A stretch of 56,047 nt of DNA from Pseudobdellovibrionaceae bacterium (GTDB taxonomy: Bacteria > Bdellovibrionota > Bdellovibrionia > Bdellovibrionales > JAMPXM01): assembly GCA_021463345.1 (NCBI GenBank), contig JAJTYM010000023.1:1-56047 (forward strand). The letters run 5' to 3'. A program made the position numbers and the translations under genes. A model generated the notes under the pieces. The model was given only the letters and a program-made list of their open reading frames with translations, was not told the origin of the DNA and searched no databases. Shown here piece by piece: positions 24,549 to 33,613 of this stretch (position 1 is the stretch's first letter; every line of letters begins with the position of its first letter).

Positions 24549-25982
24549 TCAACGCGCGTGGAAATCGCGCAATCCGTCACGCAGATAGTTCCCCACCTGT
24601 TCGACTTCGACGCGGTCCTGTTTCATCGTGTCGCGGTGCCGGACCGTGACCTTCTGATCGTTGAGCGATTCGAAATCCATGGTGATGCAGTAGGGGGTGC
24701 CGATCTCGTCCTGGCGGCGGTAACGCTTGCCGATCGAGCCCGTCTCGTCGTAGGCGACGTCGAACTCGCGCGCCAACCGATCGCGCAGGCGCATCGCGGG
24801 AGCGGCGAGCTCGGCCTTTTTCGAAAGCGGGAGAACGGCGGCCTTCACGGGCGCGAGTTCCGGGTGGAAACCGAGCACGACGCGCGTGTCGGGCTTGCCC
24901 GTCTCGTCGTCGATCGAAACCTCCTCGCGGTACGCGTCGCAGAGGACGACCAGCACGAGGCGGTCGCAACCGACCGCGGTCTCGATCACGTAGGGAACGA
25001 ATTTCTCCTTGGTCGCCTCATCGAAGTACTCGAGCTTCTTGTTCGAGAATTTCATGTGCTGGGAGAGGTCGAAATCCGAGCGGTTGTGGACGCCCTCGAG
25101 CTCCTGCCAGCCGAACGGGAACCGGTACTGCACGTCGACCGCCGCTTTGGCGTAGTGCGCGAGCTCTTTGGGGCCGTGAGGATGGAAACGCAGGTTTTCC
25201 TCGCGAAGCCCGAGGTCGAGGTAGAACCGCCAGCGCGTCTCTTTCCACCGCTCGTACCATTCGGCGTCGGCGCCGGGTTTGACGAAATACTGCATCTCCA
25301 TCTGCTCGAATTCGCGGGTGCGGAAGATGAAGTTGCCCGGCGTGATCTCGTTGCGGAAACTCTTGCCGATCTGCGCGATGCCGAACGGGAGTTTTTTGCG
25401 CGAACTCTCGCGCACGTTCTCGAAGTTGACGAAGATGCCTTGCGCGGTCTCCGGGCGCAGGTAGACGACCGAGGCCGCGTCCTCGGCCGGCCCCATGTGG
25501 GTCTTGAACATCAAGTTGAACTGCCGCGGCTCGGTGAGGTCCTTGGAACCGCAATTGGGGCATTCCTTGCGCTGCAGGTAGCTTTCCGTGTTGTCGGAAC
25601 GGAAGCGCGTCTTGCACGATCTGCAGTCGACGAGCGGATCGGAAAAGCCGTCGACGTGGCCCGACGCCTTCCAAACCGTGGGATGCATGAGGATCGACGC
25701 ATCGAGGCCGACGATGTCGTCCCGGCGGGTCATCGCGTTCCACCAGGCGCGTTTGACGTTCATCTTCAGCTGGGCGCCGAGCGGGCCGTAGTCCCAGCAC
25801 GAATTGAGCCCCCCGTAGATCTCGGAACTCTGGAAGACCATGCCCCGGCGCTTCGCGAGGGAAACCATCGTCTGCAGATCGGCGAGGCGTTTGATGCCGG
25901 CTTGACCCGCCGCCTTCGTCTTGGATTCGGATTCGGATTCGGATTCGGATTCGGGCTTGAGTCCGGAATTGGCTTCGGGCAT
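24549..25982 (-). CDS. glyS: Glycyl-tRNA synthetase (alpha2 dimeric type)
   Basis: This class II enzyme charges tRNA-Gly. The 477-residue protein is the single-chain homodimeric type, not the alpha2-beta2 GlyQ/GlyS type of most Proteobacteria. Visible are [18 protein letters not shown], a zinc knuckle CRSC...CPNCG (residues about 105-150), [11 protein letters not shown], motif 2 ([25 protein letters not shown]) and motif 3 ([10 protein letters not shown]). The C-terminal anticodon domain ends [20 protein letters not shown] 25982 (MPEANSG) gives the usual start; the ribosome site is weak, so an upstream TTG is possible. The N-terminus carries a Ser-Glu repeat from a DNA hexamer repeat. Confidence 0.94.
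   Translation of the reverse strand: MPEANSGLKPESESESESESKTKAAGQAGIKRLADLQTMVSLAKRRGMVFQSSEIYGGLNSCWDYGPLGAQLKMNVKRAWWNAMTRRDDIVGLDASILMHPTVWKASGHVDGFSDPLVDCRSCKTRFRSDNTESYLQRKECPNCGSKDLTEPRQFNLMFKTHMGPAEDAASVVYLRPETAQGIFVNFENVRESSRKKLPFGIAQIGKSFRNEITPGNFIFRTREFEQMEMQYFVKPGADAEWYERWKETRWRFYLDLGLREENLRFHPHGPKELAHYAKAAVDVQYRFPFGWQELEGVHNRSDFDLSQHMKFSNKKLEYFDEATKEKFVPYVIETAVGCDRLVLVVLCDAYREEVSIDDETGKPDTRVVLGFHPELAPVKAAVLPLSKKAELAAPAMRLRDRLAREFDVAYDETGSIGKRYRRQDEIGTPYCITMDFESLNDQKVTVRHRDTMKQDRVEVEQVGNYLRDGLRDFHAR
25923..25952. repeat. Five tandem GGATTC hexamers in glyS
   Basis: Five perfect copies of GGATTC on the plus strand encode the Ser-Glu run near the N-terminus of GlyRS on the minus strand. 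Because the unit is six bases, copy-number changes stay in frame. The repeat lies before the catalytic domain. Confidence 0.9.
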
Positions 25983-26161
25983 GGCGTGGGCGCTTTCTGA
26001 GCGAACGGACCGGCTGGCGGACGGCCTTCGATTCACCCGTTTCAGGTTGGATAACCGCTCTCTGGTGCGTACCAAGGCGCCGGTATCGAGTCAACAAATC
26101 CGGCCTTGCGCGCGCCCCGCGGAGTCGCCGAAACTGTCTTCGATATCAGGGAGTTAGAGTG

Positions 26162-26512
26162 ATGGTTCAACGGCTGCGCGCGCGTCTTGACCTTGGCCTC
26201 GGGGCCTGCGTCTTTTTGTTCCTGGCCACGAGCTTCGCCGCGCGCCCCACGCAGACCGATCCCGACATCGTCATGCGCGAATCCATGGTGACGATGGCGC
26301 GGCAACTCGGCGTCACTTGCACGCATTGCCACGACCCCCAGAACTTCAAAGCCGATCAGATGCGCGCGCACTCGGTCGCCCGCGAGCACATGCGCGTCAC
26401 GGCGTGGCTGAACGGCCGTGACGGTCTGAACGGCAAGCCCAAGATCGATTGTTACACCTGCCACCGCGGCGAAGCGGCGCCGAAGCCGGAAAAGGCGACC
26501 GCCCAAAAGTGA
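26162..26512 (+). CDS. Small diheme cytochrome c (reaction-centre cytochrome subunit-like)
   Basis: This 116-residue exported protein has a hydrophobic signal (LGLGACVFLFLATSFAA) and two haem c sites, CTHCH (residues about 51-55) and CYTCHRG (about 97-103). The spacing and the CYTCHRG ending match the photosynthetic reaction-centre cytochrome c subunit-like family found in many non-phototrophs. It likely carries electrons in the periplasm. ATG 26162 is preceded by GGGAG; a GTG three bases upstream (26159) is equally possible. It is convergent with the J-domain-like gene (4 bp). Confidence 0.88.
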   Translation: MVQRLRARLDLGLGACVFLFLATSFAARPTQTDPDIVMRESMVTMARQLGVTCTHCHDPQNFKADQMRAHSVAREHMRVTAWLNGRDGLNGKPKIDCYTCHRGEAAPKPEKATAQK

Positions 26513-26516
26513 GCGC

Positions 26517-27002
26517 TCAAACGCGGTTCTTGATCGCCTTGTAGGCGGCCGTCACGAACGGGACGGACTCGGGGTCGACGCCGCGCCTGACCCGCTCGAA
26601 AGCCGCGTCCACGACGATTTCCGAGCTCCCGGCGGGGATCCCCAGGATCTCGTAAGCGTCCCAAGTGTGGCCATTCCAATTAAACAGCGCGTTGAGCGGC
26701 TCGCCGAAGGCGATTCCGGCGGGATCTGGGTCGGAAAAACGGATGCTCGGGTTGGTGACCTGTTCGACCACCGTTTCGCCAGTGAGCGCCGGATTCGAGG
26801 ACCGCGGCTTGTATTCGGTGCTCGAGAAATTGCGGATCACCGAGGAGGGAGGCGTTTTTCCGTTCTTGTCCGCGCCGGCGGGCCCTCTGAGGTTCAGCTT
26901 CGCCGGCGGCCGCGGCGTGCGGCGGATGAAAAGATACGAGGCCACGACGATGGTGACAATCACCAGGTTCAGGACTACATAATCGCCGGGCTCCAGCTTC
27001 AC
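26517..27002 (-). CDS. Membrane protein with J-domain-like C-terminus lacking HPD
   Basis: This 161-residue protein has one N-terminal transmembrane segment (YVVLNLVIVTIVVASYLFI, residues about 8-26), a basic/Pro-rich cytoplasmic linker and a C-terminal segment of about 50 residues. That segment has the opening of a J domain (WDAYEILGIPAGSSEIVVDAAFERV) and its final helix (PFVTAAYKAIKNR). The HPD tripeptide required to stimulate DnaK is absent; the corresponding position reads RRGVDPES. It may be a J-like protein that binds partners without activating Hsp70. The assignment is by pattern only. Confidence 0.6.
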   Translation of the reverse strand: MKLEPGDYVVLNLVIVTIVVASYLFIRRTPRPPAKLNLRGPAGADKNGKTPPSSVIRNFSSTEYKPRSSNPALTGETVVEQVTNPSIRFSDPDPAGIAFGEPLNALFNWNGHTWDAYEILGIPAGSSEIVVDAAFERVRRGVDPESVPFVTAAYKAIKNRV

Positions 27003-27125
27003 TCTCTTATTATTTTGTGAGTCTGAGAGCTTGTCTAGCCGCGCGAGGGGCCGTCCTGCAAACGGCGGCCCCCGAGATCAAAAAACAGAGGTTCGACCCC
27101 TCGGAAGCCCAGCAGAGGTTCAACT

Positions 27126-27920
27126 ATGGCCGCCCCCCCGAATCCGTTCGAACAGCAAAAGCCGATCTCCGGCGTCAAACACGTCCTAGCCGTCAGTTCA
27201 GGAAAGGGCGGCGTGGGCAAGAGCACGGTGGCCAGCAACGTGGCCCTGGCTCTTGCGAAAACCGGCGCGCGCGTGGGCCTGCTCGACGCCGACATTTACG
27301 GTCCTTCGATCCCGCGCATGTGGGGCGCCCTCAATCAGAAACCCGAACTGAACGAGGGCCGCAAACTCGTTCCACTCGCCCGTTTCGGCGTGAAGCTGAT
27401 GTCGATCGGTTTCCTCATCGAGGAGGACACGGCGGTCGTGTGGCGCGGGCCGATGCTTTTCAAGGCGATGGACCAGTTTCTCCGCGACGTCGATTGGGGG
27501 GAGCTCGACTTCCTCCTCGTCGATCTCCCGCCCGGCACGGGCGACGTGCAGTTGAGCCTCGCGCAGAAAGTCCCGCTCGCGGGCGCGATCGCCGTTTCGA
27601 CGCCGCAGAACGTGGCTCTCACGGACGTCAAAAAGGCGATCGACATGTGGACCCGGGTGAACGTGCCCGTCGTGGGCATCGTCGAGAACATGGCTTGGTT
27701 CAACGCCCCCGGCGGGGAGAAACTGCAGCTCTTTCCCAAAGGGTCGCTCGATGCGTACCTGAAGGAAAAGGACATCGCCAAACTCGGTGAAGTCCCGTTC
27801 CATCCCTTGGTCGGCATGGGCGGCGAGGCCGGCATCCCGGTCGTCGAAACCCACCCCGACTCCGCCGAGTCGCGCGCGTTCATTGCGATCGCCGAGTCGC
27901 TCCGGGGCCGCCTGCAGTGA
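27126..27920 (+). CDS. mrp: Mrp/ApbC (NBP35-type) P-loop ATPase, short form
   Basis: Mrp/ApbC proteins carry and deliver Fe-S clusters. The 264-residue product has the deviant Walker A GKGGVGKSTVASNVA (residues about 22-36), the switch GLLDADIYGPSIPRMWG and Walker B-like DFLLVDLPPGTGDVQLSL. Two parts of the usual protein are missing. The N-terminal MIP18/DUF59 domain (about 90 residues) is absent. The C-terminal CPxCG that binds the bridging cluster is replaced: VENMAWFNAPGGEKLQLF has no cysteine. So the ATPase is clear but Fe-S carrier activity is doubtful. The ribosome site is modest (AGAGG). It is divergent from the J-like gene. Confidence 0.88.
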   Translation: MAAPPNPFEQQKPISGVKHVLAVSSGKGGVGKSTVASNVALALAKTGARVGLLDADIYGPSIPRMWGALNQKPELNEGRKLVPLARFGVKLMSIGFLIEEDTAVVWRGPMLFKAMDQFLRDVDWGELDFLLVDLPPGTGDVQLSLAQKVPLAGAIAVSTPQNVALTDVKKAIDMWTRVNVPVVGIVENMAWFNAPGGEKLQLFPKGSLDAYLKEKDIAKLGEVPFHPLVGMGGEAGIPVVETHPDSAESRAFIAIAESLRGRLQ

Positions 27921-27963
27921 CCCGCCTAAGGCGCGCGCCGGCGCGGGCCGACTCGCGCGCTCC

Positions 27964-29412
27964 TTAACGGGGGATTTCGAGGCGGGTGCCGATCATGATC
28001 TTGGTTTTCCGCGAGATCTGGTTGTACGTCGCCAATTCCGTGAGGCTGACCCGGTACTGGCGGGCGATGTCGATCAGCGTGTCGCCGCGCCGGACGATGT
28101 GGACGCGACTGCCGCTCTTGCCGGCGACGCGGGCGCCGGGCTTCGCGGCGCGATCGGCTTTGGCCAATTCGCGGCGGGGTTTCTCGGCTTCGGCCTTGAT
28201 CTCGCGCCTAGCGAGACCGGCCAAAGACTCCCCCGGGACCTTGATCCTCCGACCGGCCACGAGCCGCGTGGAGGAACCCATGTTGTTGAGCTTGCGGATC
28301 GCGCGCGTCGAAGTGCGGAATCTGCGCGCTAAACTGGAGATCGTGTCGCCGCGGCGGATTTTATAAAGCGAATATTCGTCCTGCTCGGGCACGCCCGCCA
28401 CCGCCAACGCCCGGCCCGGGATCACCAACGACGCCGTCGCGGCCGTGAGCGCCCCGTCCCGCGCCGCGACCGGCACGCGCAGGACCAGTTTCCCGCCCGA
28501 TTCGATCGCGATCCCGCGCTTGTAAGCCGGGTTCAGAGCCGAGATCTCGTCGTACTCGATGCCGAGCTCGCGGGCCATGCGGCGCAGATCGACCGAATGG
28601 CCGACCTCCACCTCGGCGAACTGGAGCGGCTGCATGTACTTCACGCCGCTGAAACCGTACTTCTCGGGCTCCTTGGCGATCATGCGCGCCGCCAGGAACT
28701 TCGGCACGTAGTTGATCGTCTCCTGCGGCAACCGGCGGTCCTTGGCGAGAGCCCAAAAATCGCGCGTATGGTACTTCATCACGAGGTTCTTGATGCGGTT
28801 TTCGCCGACGTTGTAGCTCGCGATCGCGAGATACCAGGAGCCGAACAGGTTGTAGAGGCCCTTGAGGTAATCCGCCGCCGCCAGCGTCGCCTTCACGAAA
28901 TCGCGGCGCTCGTCGACGTGCGAGTCGCAGCGCAACCCGTAGCGGCGGCCCGTCCCGCGGATGAACTGCCAATAGCCGACCGCGTTCGCCGACGAATGCG
29001 CCGTCGCGGAAAAACCCGACTCGATGAGCGCGACGTAAACCAGGTCTTCCGGCAGCCCCTCCTTGCGGAGGATCTCCTTCATCATCGGCAGGTACTTCCC
29101 CGAGCGCGAAAGATAGCGTTCCATGTGCTCGCGGCCCCGCCCCTGGAAGTAGTCCACCCATTGGAGCACGAGGCGGTTCACTTCCGAGGGGATCGCCTTC
29201 ATGTCGTCGCCGTCATCGCTCAAATCGTGCGGCGTGGCGGGGCCTTCCCGCAACGGAACTTCCGCTGACACGCCGGCCATGCTCGCGGCGGCCTCCCCGC
29301 CCACTCGCACGGCCGACGCGTTCGGCTCGCCGGCCGAACGAAGACCATGCGCGCACGACGTCAGTGATGCGCCAGCAGCAAGTACACAAATCATCCGCAA
29401 GGACTGACGCAT
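27964..29412 (-). CDS. mltD: MltD-type lytic transglycosylase lipoprotein with two LysM domains
   Basis: Membrane-bound lytic transglycosylases cleave peptidoglycan glycan strands. This 482-residue lipoprotein has lipobox LTSC (residues about 17-20). Its SLT family 1D domain contains VALIESGFSATAHSSANAVGYWQFI (catalytic Glu in the ES motif, about residue 131) and SYNVGENRIK. Two LysM peptidoglycan-binding repeats follow: YKIRRGDTISSLARRF (about 350) and HIVRRGDTLIDIARQY (about 435). A Lys/Ala/Arg-rich linker separates them. ATG 29412 is preceded by GGGGG. A second transglycosylase gene lies immediately upstream on the same strand. Confidence 0.93.
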   Translation of the reverse strand: MRQSLRMICVLAAGASLTSCAHGLRSAGEPNASAVRVGGEAAASMAGVSAEVPLREGPATPHDLSDDGDDMKAIPSEVNRLVLQWVDYFQGRGREHMERYLSRSGKYLPMMKEILRKEGLPEDLVYVALIESGFSATAHSSANAVGYWQFIRGTGRRYGLRCDSHVDERRDFVKATLAAADYLKGLYNLFGSWYLAIASYNVGENRIKNLVMKYHTRDFWALAKDRRLPQETINYVPKFLAARMIAKEPEKYGFSGVKYMQPLQFAEVEVGHSVDLRRMARELGIEYDEISALNPAYKRGIAIESGGKLVLRVPVAARDGALTAATASLVIPGRALAVAGVPEQDEYSLYKIRRGDTISSLARRFRTSTRAIRKLNNMGSSTRLVAGRRIKVPGESLAGLARREIKAEAEKPRRELAKADRAAKPGARVAGKSGSRVHIVRRGDTLIDIARQYRVSLTELATYNQISRKTKIMIGTRLEIPR

Positions 29413-29550
29413 GGGACCCCCAATGGCGAAGACACGAAGCGAAACTGAAACTATCCTTCAACGGTACACCACGCGCGCCTCGAACCGCAACCAAAGGGCG
29501 CGATCTGGACTTCACCGCAACGCGCGGGATTCACTCCTGATTGCGATCGA

Positions 29551-31890
29551 TCAACGTTTTTCGCTGGACGCCTGCTGAGCCTCGCCCCCCGCGTCCCAGA
29601 TCGGGCTTTTCACCTCGATGCGACCTTTGTCCAGAACCCGGTACAAAATCAAGTTCCGCAGGATCGCTTTCACGTAGTAACTCGTCTCATCCCACGGCAA
29701 CTCGTCGAACCACAATTCGTCGTCCGGATTCGACGAGCGCACGCCCGCCAGCCCGCTCAGCGACGGCCGTGACTTCATCCACCTCTCGACCTTGTAGGGT
29801 CCGGCGTTATAAGACGCCAGACCCAGCGGCACGTGGCCCGAAACTTTGCGCAGGACCTTGGAAAGGTAATACGAACCCATGCGTATGTTCTGCGCCGGCA
29901 CGAACAGGTCGTCGGGCAGGGTCAAATCGCCGATTTTCAAGTCCTGCGCGATCTCGCGCGCCGTCGGCGGGATGATCTGCATCAGCCCCAAAGCGTTGCT
30001 CGAGCTCACCGCCCGGATGTTGTAAGCGCTCTCCTGCTTGATCAAAGACATCACGAGCGCCGGCTCGAGTTTGCGGGCCGCCGCCTGTGACTCGATCACC
30101 CGCGTGAACTCGCGCGGGAACGCGACATCCAAAAACGGGGCTTTGCGGAAACCGGGGTTCGCGTCCCACGCCTCGTTCACCAGTTTGGTCGCCAGGGGAT
30201 AGTGGAACGCCGCCGCCCACAACCGCGCCAGCACGGCCTTCTCTTCCGGCTTCGTCGGTGTCGGCAGCTGCGCCATCTCCGTCTGCGCCTCGTCGAACCA
30301 ACCCGCTTCGATCAGGATCCTCGCCCGCTCAAAGGCGCCCTTCTCGAACGACGTCACCAAGAACCGGCTTTCGATCTTCGGAGCGGTTTCCGCGGGCCAC
30401 TCGACGCTCGCCCCGCCTCCGAGCGTTTCCGCCCTCGCGCGCAGCCCGTAATACGAAAACGGGAATTTCGTCATGAGGATCTCCGCCTGCTCGCGCGCGC
30501 GCTTCTCGTCCTTCGTCTTCTGCAGGCTGCGCCAGAGCCAGTGCCGCGCCGTCAGTTCGTAGTTCTCGGTCTGCGGCAAGACCAGGAGGCGCTCGAACGC
30601 GGCTATCGCGAGCGGGTAATTCTTCAAACGGTACTCGAGTAAACCGACGCGCAGGAGGGCTTCGCGCGAGGCCGGCGTACCCGCGTGTTTATGGACCAGC
30701 GTCTCGTACAGCTCCTTGGACAAGTCGAATCTGTCGACGTGCAGGGCCGCTTCGGCCGCGAGGCTGTAGGTTTTCGTCGACCGGGCCGCGTCCGCCATCG
30801 TTTCCAAGGCTTTTCTCGCCAGCCGGAGCGAGTCCCCGTAAAGGCCGCGGTTGTAGCCCACGCGAGCCCATTCCGCGAGACGGTCGGCGTCGGCCCTCTC
30901 CATCTGCTTCACGACCCGGTCGCGAAGCAGCGTGTACTTCTCCTCGGATTTGCCGCCGAGGTTCAGGAAGACCTCTTGAATCCGATCGGCCGCCCATTTC
31001 GCGCGCGTCCCGCCCGGATAATCGCGGATCAACTTGATCCCGTCCTCGACCGCCGGCACCAGGTCGCCGGCCTTGAGCGCCGACGTCATCCGCGCGACGA
31101 TCTCGTTTTCCGCCGGGCTCGCCTCGAGATCCGGGGTGGAGGCCGGGGCGGGCGTCGGCTTGGCGAGCGCGTCGGACGCTTTCGTCTTGCCGGCGAGCGA
31201 AACCTCGATCGACGCGAGTCGACCGCGCAGTTCGGCCGAGTCGGTCAAGGCGAGGCTCCGCTGGATGTACTCGCGCGCCTCGTCCAAGCGCTGCTGGGCG
31301 AACGCCAGCTCGCCGGCCGCGCGCCACAAATGCGCTTTCTGCCGACCGTCGAGCCAATTCTGCACGGACTCGAGCCGATCGATCCCGGCCTGCGCCCGGG
31401 AGCGGTTCTTCTTCACGTCCAGATCGATCAGCGCCAGGCGCGCCTCGACCCAGTTGCGCCGCAGAGCCGGCGCAGTGACCCCCGCCGAGAACCCGTCCTT
31501 GATCGCCTCGGCCGCGGCGAGCGCCGACACCAGCGCGCCCGTTTCTTTGTTCGCGCCACCCGCGTCGGCGCATTCGAGCTCTTGAACCGAGATCCACGCC
31601 TTGACTTCGGGCGCCGCTTTGCGCGCGGCGGCCGCCGCGCTCGCGCACGCGCCGAACTTGCGGTCCAAGCGCGCACGCTTCATCTGCGTCAGCGCCTTGA
31701 CCGCCGCGCGCCCCTTCGGAGCTCCATCGGGATCGAACAGCCCTCGGCCCGACTCGATCTTGTCCTGACTCGTCACCTTGACGACGTTCAATCGCGCGAC
31801 GGCGGGCACGGGCGACGAAATCAAAAACGACAGGGCCAGCCACGAGCGGACGGACCGGGAGAAGGGTGATTTCCGATTAACGTATTTCAT
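29551..31890 (-). CDS. slt: Soluble lytic murein transglycosylase (Slt70-like)
   Basis: This 779-residue secreted protein has a signal peptide (SWLALSFLISSPVPAVA). A long superhelical, TPR-like alpha domain with many helix pairs (about 50-560) is followed by a C-terminal SLT domain. There VMSLIKQESAYNIRAVSSSNALGLMQIIPPTA (catalytic Glu in the QES motif, about 615) and LGLASYNAGPYKVERW are visible. It degrades peptidoglycan exolytically in the periplasm. The start is ambiguous (ATG 31890 or 31899), and either overlaps the end of the upstream gene. It lies between the mltD-like gene and a membrane-protein pair, 138 bp before mltD. Confidence 0.93.
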   Translation of the reverse strand: MKYVNRKSPFSRSVRSWLALSFLISSPVPAVARLNVVKVTSQDKIESGRGLFDPDGAPKGRAAVKALTQMKRARLDRKFGACASAAAAARKAAPEVKAWISVQELECADAGGANKETGALVSALAAAEAIKDGFSAGVTAPALRRNWVEARLALIDLDVKKNRSRAQAGIDRLESVQNWLDGRQKAHLWRAAGELAFAQQRLDEAREYIQRSLALTDSAELRGRLASIEVSLAGKTKASDALAKPTPAPASTPDLEASPAENEIVARMTSALKAGDLVPAVEDGIKLIRDYPGGTRAKWAADRIQEVFLNLGGKSEEKYTLLRDRVVKQMERADADRLAEWARVGYNRGLYGDSLRLARKALETMADAARSTKTYSLAAEAALHVDRFDLSKELYETLVHKHAGTPASREALLRVGLLEYRLKNYPLAIAAFERLLVLPQTENYELTARHWLWRSLQKTKDEKRAREQAEILMTKFPFSYYGLRARAETLGGGASVEWPAETAPKIESRFLVTSFEKGAFERARILIEAGWFDEAQTEMAQLPTPTKPEEKAVLARLWAAAFHYPLATKLVNEAWDANPGFRKAPFLDVAFPREFTRVIESQAAARKLEPALVMSLIKQESAYNIRAVSSSNALGLMQIIPPTAREIAQDLKIGDLTLPDDLFVPAQNIRMGSYYLSKVLRKVSGHVPLGLASYNAGPYKVERWMKSRPSLSGLAGVRSSNPDDELWFDELPWDETSYYVKAILRNLILYRVLDKGRIEVKSPIWDAGGEAQQASSEKR

Positions 31891-33613
31891 AGACCTCATA
31901 TCCTGCCACAGGCGAAAGATTGGGCAAGGCGGTTTTCCACGCCTCTGGCGGCGCCCCGTACAGCGAGCGCTCTTGAGGGCCCCATACGATGTGCGTGGCG
32001 CCGAGCGCGCGAGCGGCCGACCTCCACTCCCCCCGGCCGCGCATCACCCGCTCCACGTCCGCCGTCACGAGCGAGGAATCGATCCCGTGCGACCAAAGAT
32101 GCCCTTGGTAGCCGAGCGCGCGACGATAGCCGAGAAGCGCGACCGGGTGATCGTGCGTCGGCGCGGCCAGGAGCAGGGCCGAGCGGGGCACGCGGATGAG
32201 CGCGCCTTGGGCGGAGCTGATGTCGGTGAGCTCACCGATCCTGATCGCCGAAGAATTGCCCATCGTCGAATGGGCGACGACGCAAATTCCCGGCGCGAGC
32301 AAAGCGGTCGCGAGCGCGACCTCGGCCGCCCCGCCCCAACGAGCGCGGGCGAACGCCGCGGAAAACGCTTCGCGCGCGACGAACAAGAGCCCGAGATACG
32401 GCCACAGGAGGATCTTGATATTGTCCCACTCCCAAGGCGCGAGCATCAAGTTCATGAACAAAACAAAAAGCGCCAAATGAAATCCGTATTCGCGCAGGAG
32501 CGCACGCGCGTGCCCCGGCGCGCGTTCCGTCGCCAGGACGATCGCCGGCAGGAGCGCGGCCGGCAAAATCCAGAAGCGGAAATTGACGACCAGGAACCGG
32601 ATCATCCCCTCGTCCCCCGCCATCCAACCCGGCCGCCAATGAGCGACCCCCGCCCTCGCGAACCCGTCGGTCAGGTAAAACACGAACGCCGCGCCGACCG
32701 GAAACGCCGCGCGCAAGGGCGCGCGCAACGACGGGACGCCCTCTTTCCAGCCGCGGCAGATGAAAGCGAGGCCCGCGAGGATCACGCTGACGGCGAAAAA
32801 GGAATGCAGGTGGAACAACGCCATCGAGCCCCAGATCAAGCCGAACGCGTCCCATTGTCGACGCGAAAGCGAGATCTCCGCGCAGAACGCCCGGCGGGCG
32901 GTCGTCAACAGCCACAAGCCCGCGGGCAGTGCGTAAAGCAGCCCCCGCTGCGTGATCCAAACGCTCAGGAACAGGTTCTTCCACGCGACTCCGTCAAGCG
33001 CTTCCGCGCCCGGCGCGAGGAGGGCCTTCCACGCGAGCCACCCGCCGCCGAAGAAGAAGCCGCCGATCCCCCACCAACCGGCCCACGCCCGCAACGCCGT
33101 GAACGAGGCGAGCGTCGCCAGCGCGCCGACCCAAAAAAAATGGCTCTCGGTCGGGACGCCGATTTTTTCCCACAAGGCGCTGTAGAGATCGAGGCCGATC
33201 GGGTAGCGCAGCTTTTCGAGCGCGTAGATCGGGTTCCACGGCGGGAACTCCGCGCCGTTCGCCAAAAATCGGATGTAGTTCAAATGCAGCGGCAGGTCGC
33301 CGAAATTGTTCGCGTGCAACGTTTTGAGTTCGTCGCCGGCGTAAAACAACATCCACCCGAAATGACGGTAAGCCGCGTACGCCACGCAAACGCCGAGCGC
33401 CGTTTCGATCCATCGGCCCGCGCCCGGCGAAAACGACGCGAGTCGCGGGCGGCCGTGGCCCTCGCTGAAACCGTCCCGCGCCGCGAGCGCGAGCCCCGCG
33501 CCGAAGACGAGGCTCGCCGCGGCGACCCAGGCTGAAAGGGAACCCGTGGCGAGCGCGAGGAGATAAGCCGTCAACGTCGTCGCCGCCATGTGCAGGCAAA
33601 ACACGGCCGTCAT
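31877..33613 (-). CDS. Polytopic membrane protein, GT-C-like
   Basis: This 578-residue integral membrane protein has about ten hydrophobic segments. A large, less hydrophobic C-terminal domain of about 110 residues presumably faces the periplasm. An acidic pair YAGDEL near residue 77 in the first loop resembles the metal or acceptor site of GT-C glycosyltransferases; later there is APWEWDNIKILLWPY. It starts inside the stop of the Agl23-like gene (ATGA overlap) and its end overlaps the slt start, so all three are probably co-transcribed. A role in lipid-linked sugar transfer is inferred from the fold-like pattern and neighbour. The exact family is not known to me. Confidence 0.72.
   Translation of the reverse strand: MTAVFCLHMAATTLTAYLLALATGSLSAWVAAASLVFGAGLALAARDGFSEGHGRPRLASFSPGAGRWIETALGVCVAYAAYRHFGWMLFYAGDELKTLHANNFGDLPLHLNYIRFLANGAEFPPWNPIYALEKLRYPIGLDLYSALWEKIGVPTESHFFWVGALATLASFTALRAWAGWWGIGGFFFGGGWLAWKALLAPGAEALDGVAWKNLFLSVWITQRGLLYALPAGLWLLTTARRAFCAEISLSRRQWDAFGLIWGSMALFHLHSFFAVSVILAGLAFICRGWKEGVPSLRAPLRAAFPVGAAFVFYLTDGFARAGVAHWRPGWMAGDEGMIRFLVVNFRFWILPAALLPAIVLATERAPGHARALLREYGFHLALFVLFMNLMLAPWEWDNIKILLWPYLGLLFVAREAFSAAFARARWGGAAEVALATALLAPGICVVAHSTMGNSSAIRIGELTDISSAQGALIRVPRSALLLAAPTHDHPVALLGYRRALGYQGHLWSHGIDSSLVTADVERVMRGRGEWRSAARALGATHIVWGPQERSLYGAPPEAWKTALPNLSPVAGYEVYEIR

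Noticed and set aside
30685-33535. Plus-strand frames of 394 and 585 codons opposite slt and the membrane gene
   Set aside because: Arg/Pro-rich antisense translations, no ribosome sites, opposite clear protein families.
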